Shown here: piece after piece, positions 63,906 through 64,000 of the stretch
Layout of the letters: the number at the start of each line of letters is the position of its first letter
How positions within the stretch are numbered: the first letter of the stretch is position 1
Source of the DNA: Xenorhabdus yunnanensis
GTDB taxonomy: Bacteria; Pseudomonadota; Gammaproteobacteria; Enterobacterales; Enterobacteriaceae
Direction of reading: 5' to 3'
NCBI RefSeq assembly: GCF_028598805.1
Contig: NZ_JAQRFI010000003.1
Location: forward strand, 110,055-174,054
DNA length: 64,000 bases
The notes under the pieces: generated by a model
What the model saw: only the letters and a program-made list of their open reading frames with translations
The model's database searches: none
What the model was told of the DNA's origin: nothing
Program-made: the position numbers and the translations under genes

Positions 63906-64000
63906 TTTTGGTCACCGTTATAGAGGTGATATGCTCACTTCGATAATTCAACAGGTGACATGATGAAAAGAAGTTTCAGCCCCGAATTTAAATTGGAGTC
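63906..64000 (+). mobile_element. Start of an IS3-family element (orfA), cut by window end
   Basis: Immediately after the broken transposase a new element begins. ATG 63960 or 63963 preceded by CAGGTG opens MMKRSFSPEFKLES, the classical IS3/IS911 OrfA start (helix-turn-helix protein), open to the last base. The left inverted repeat probably includes TGATTTTGGTCACC at about 63903. Confidence 0.65.

Overview
The window reads as chromosomal DNA of an insect-pathogenic gammaproteobacterium of the Morganellaceae, most likely Xenorhabdus. The basis is the combination of a methionine-rich PixA-type inclusion protein gene, an isnA-isnB-glycosyltransferase operon of the rhabduscin type, a P2-like phage-tail (xenorhabdicin-like) cluster, and enterobacterial housekeeping operons in moderately AT-rich DNA. 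The genus is inferred from gene content, not from an alignment.

Region 1 (1-7.8 kb) is the end of an anaerobic cobalamin operon: cbiH (cut by the window edge), cbiJ, cbiK, cbiL, cbiP, cobU, cobS, cobC, cobT, closed by a terminator that overlaps the cobT stop. The cobalt-uptake genes cbiMNQO that sit between cbiL and cbiP in Salmonella are absent, and cbiL carries an in-frame 21-bp tandem repeat. Region 2 (7.8-18.4 kb) is accessory: a PixA-family gene beside a decayed paralogue, an alpha-oxoamine synthase, an IS982-type remnant, an acyl-CoA ligase and an SDR reductase (together resembling an aminoketone or sphingoid-like lipid route), queH, a possible minus-strand RNA, an AraC regulator, a bactofilin and a GNAT enzyme.

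Region 3 (18.4-39.9 kb) is a P2/186-like tail cluster: CI repressor, gpA-like HUH replication protein, SOS-controlled DinI operon, X, Rz/Rz1 spanins, V-W-J-I-H-tfa, an invertible segment with a second silent fibre end and chaperone, a DinJ-YafQ toxin-antitoxin pair, FI-FII-E/E'-T-U-D and an Ogr-type activator. No capsid, packaging, integrase, endolysin or holin genes were seen, so it is best read as an R-type tailocin. Three TGT-N12-ACA sites precede the late operons, and a 22-bp motif is shared between the CI region and the ogr promoter. These suggest a circuit in which SOS relieves CI, the activator gene is then expressed, and tails are made.

Region 4 (40-51 kb) holds a YdcH-like gene, ecotin with a lysine at the expected P1 position, aqpZ, a broken GNAT gene, a divergent MFS/TetR pair, a ClpP-like remnant, the rhabduscin-type operon, the yceI/yceJ pair and a glutathione S-transferase. 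Region 5 (51-58.8 kb) is prpBCDE with the divergent sigma-54 activator prpR. Region 6 (58.8-64 kb) is a gene graveyard: SH3-like protein, a frameshifted IS1 copy, a DUF3969-like immunity gene next to a secreted toxin gene with an in-frame amber codon, fragments of a type III methyltransferase and of a phage holin, a broken IS4-type transposase, and the start of an IS3-type element running off the window.
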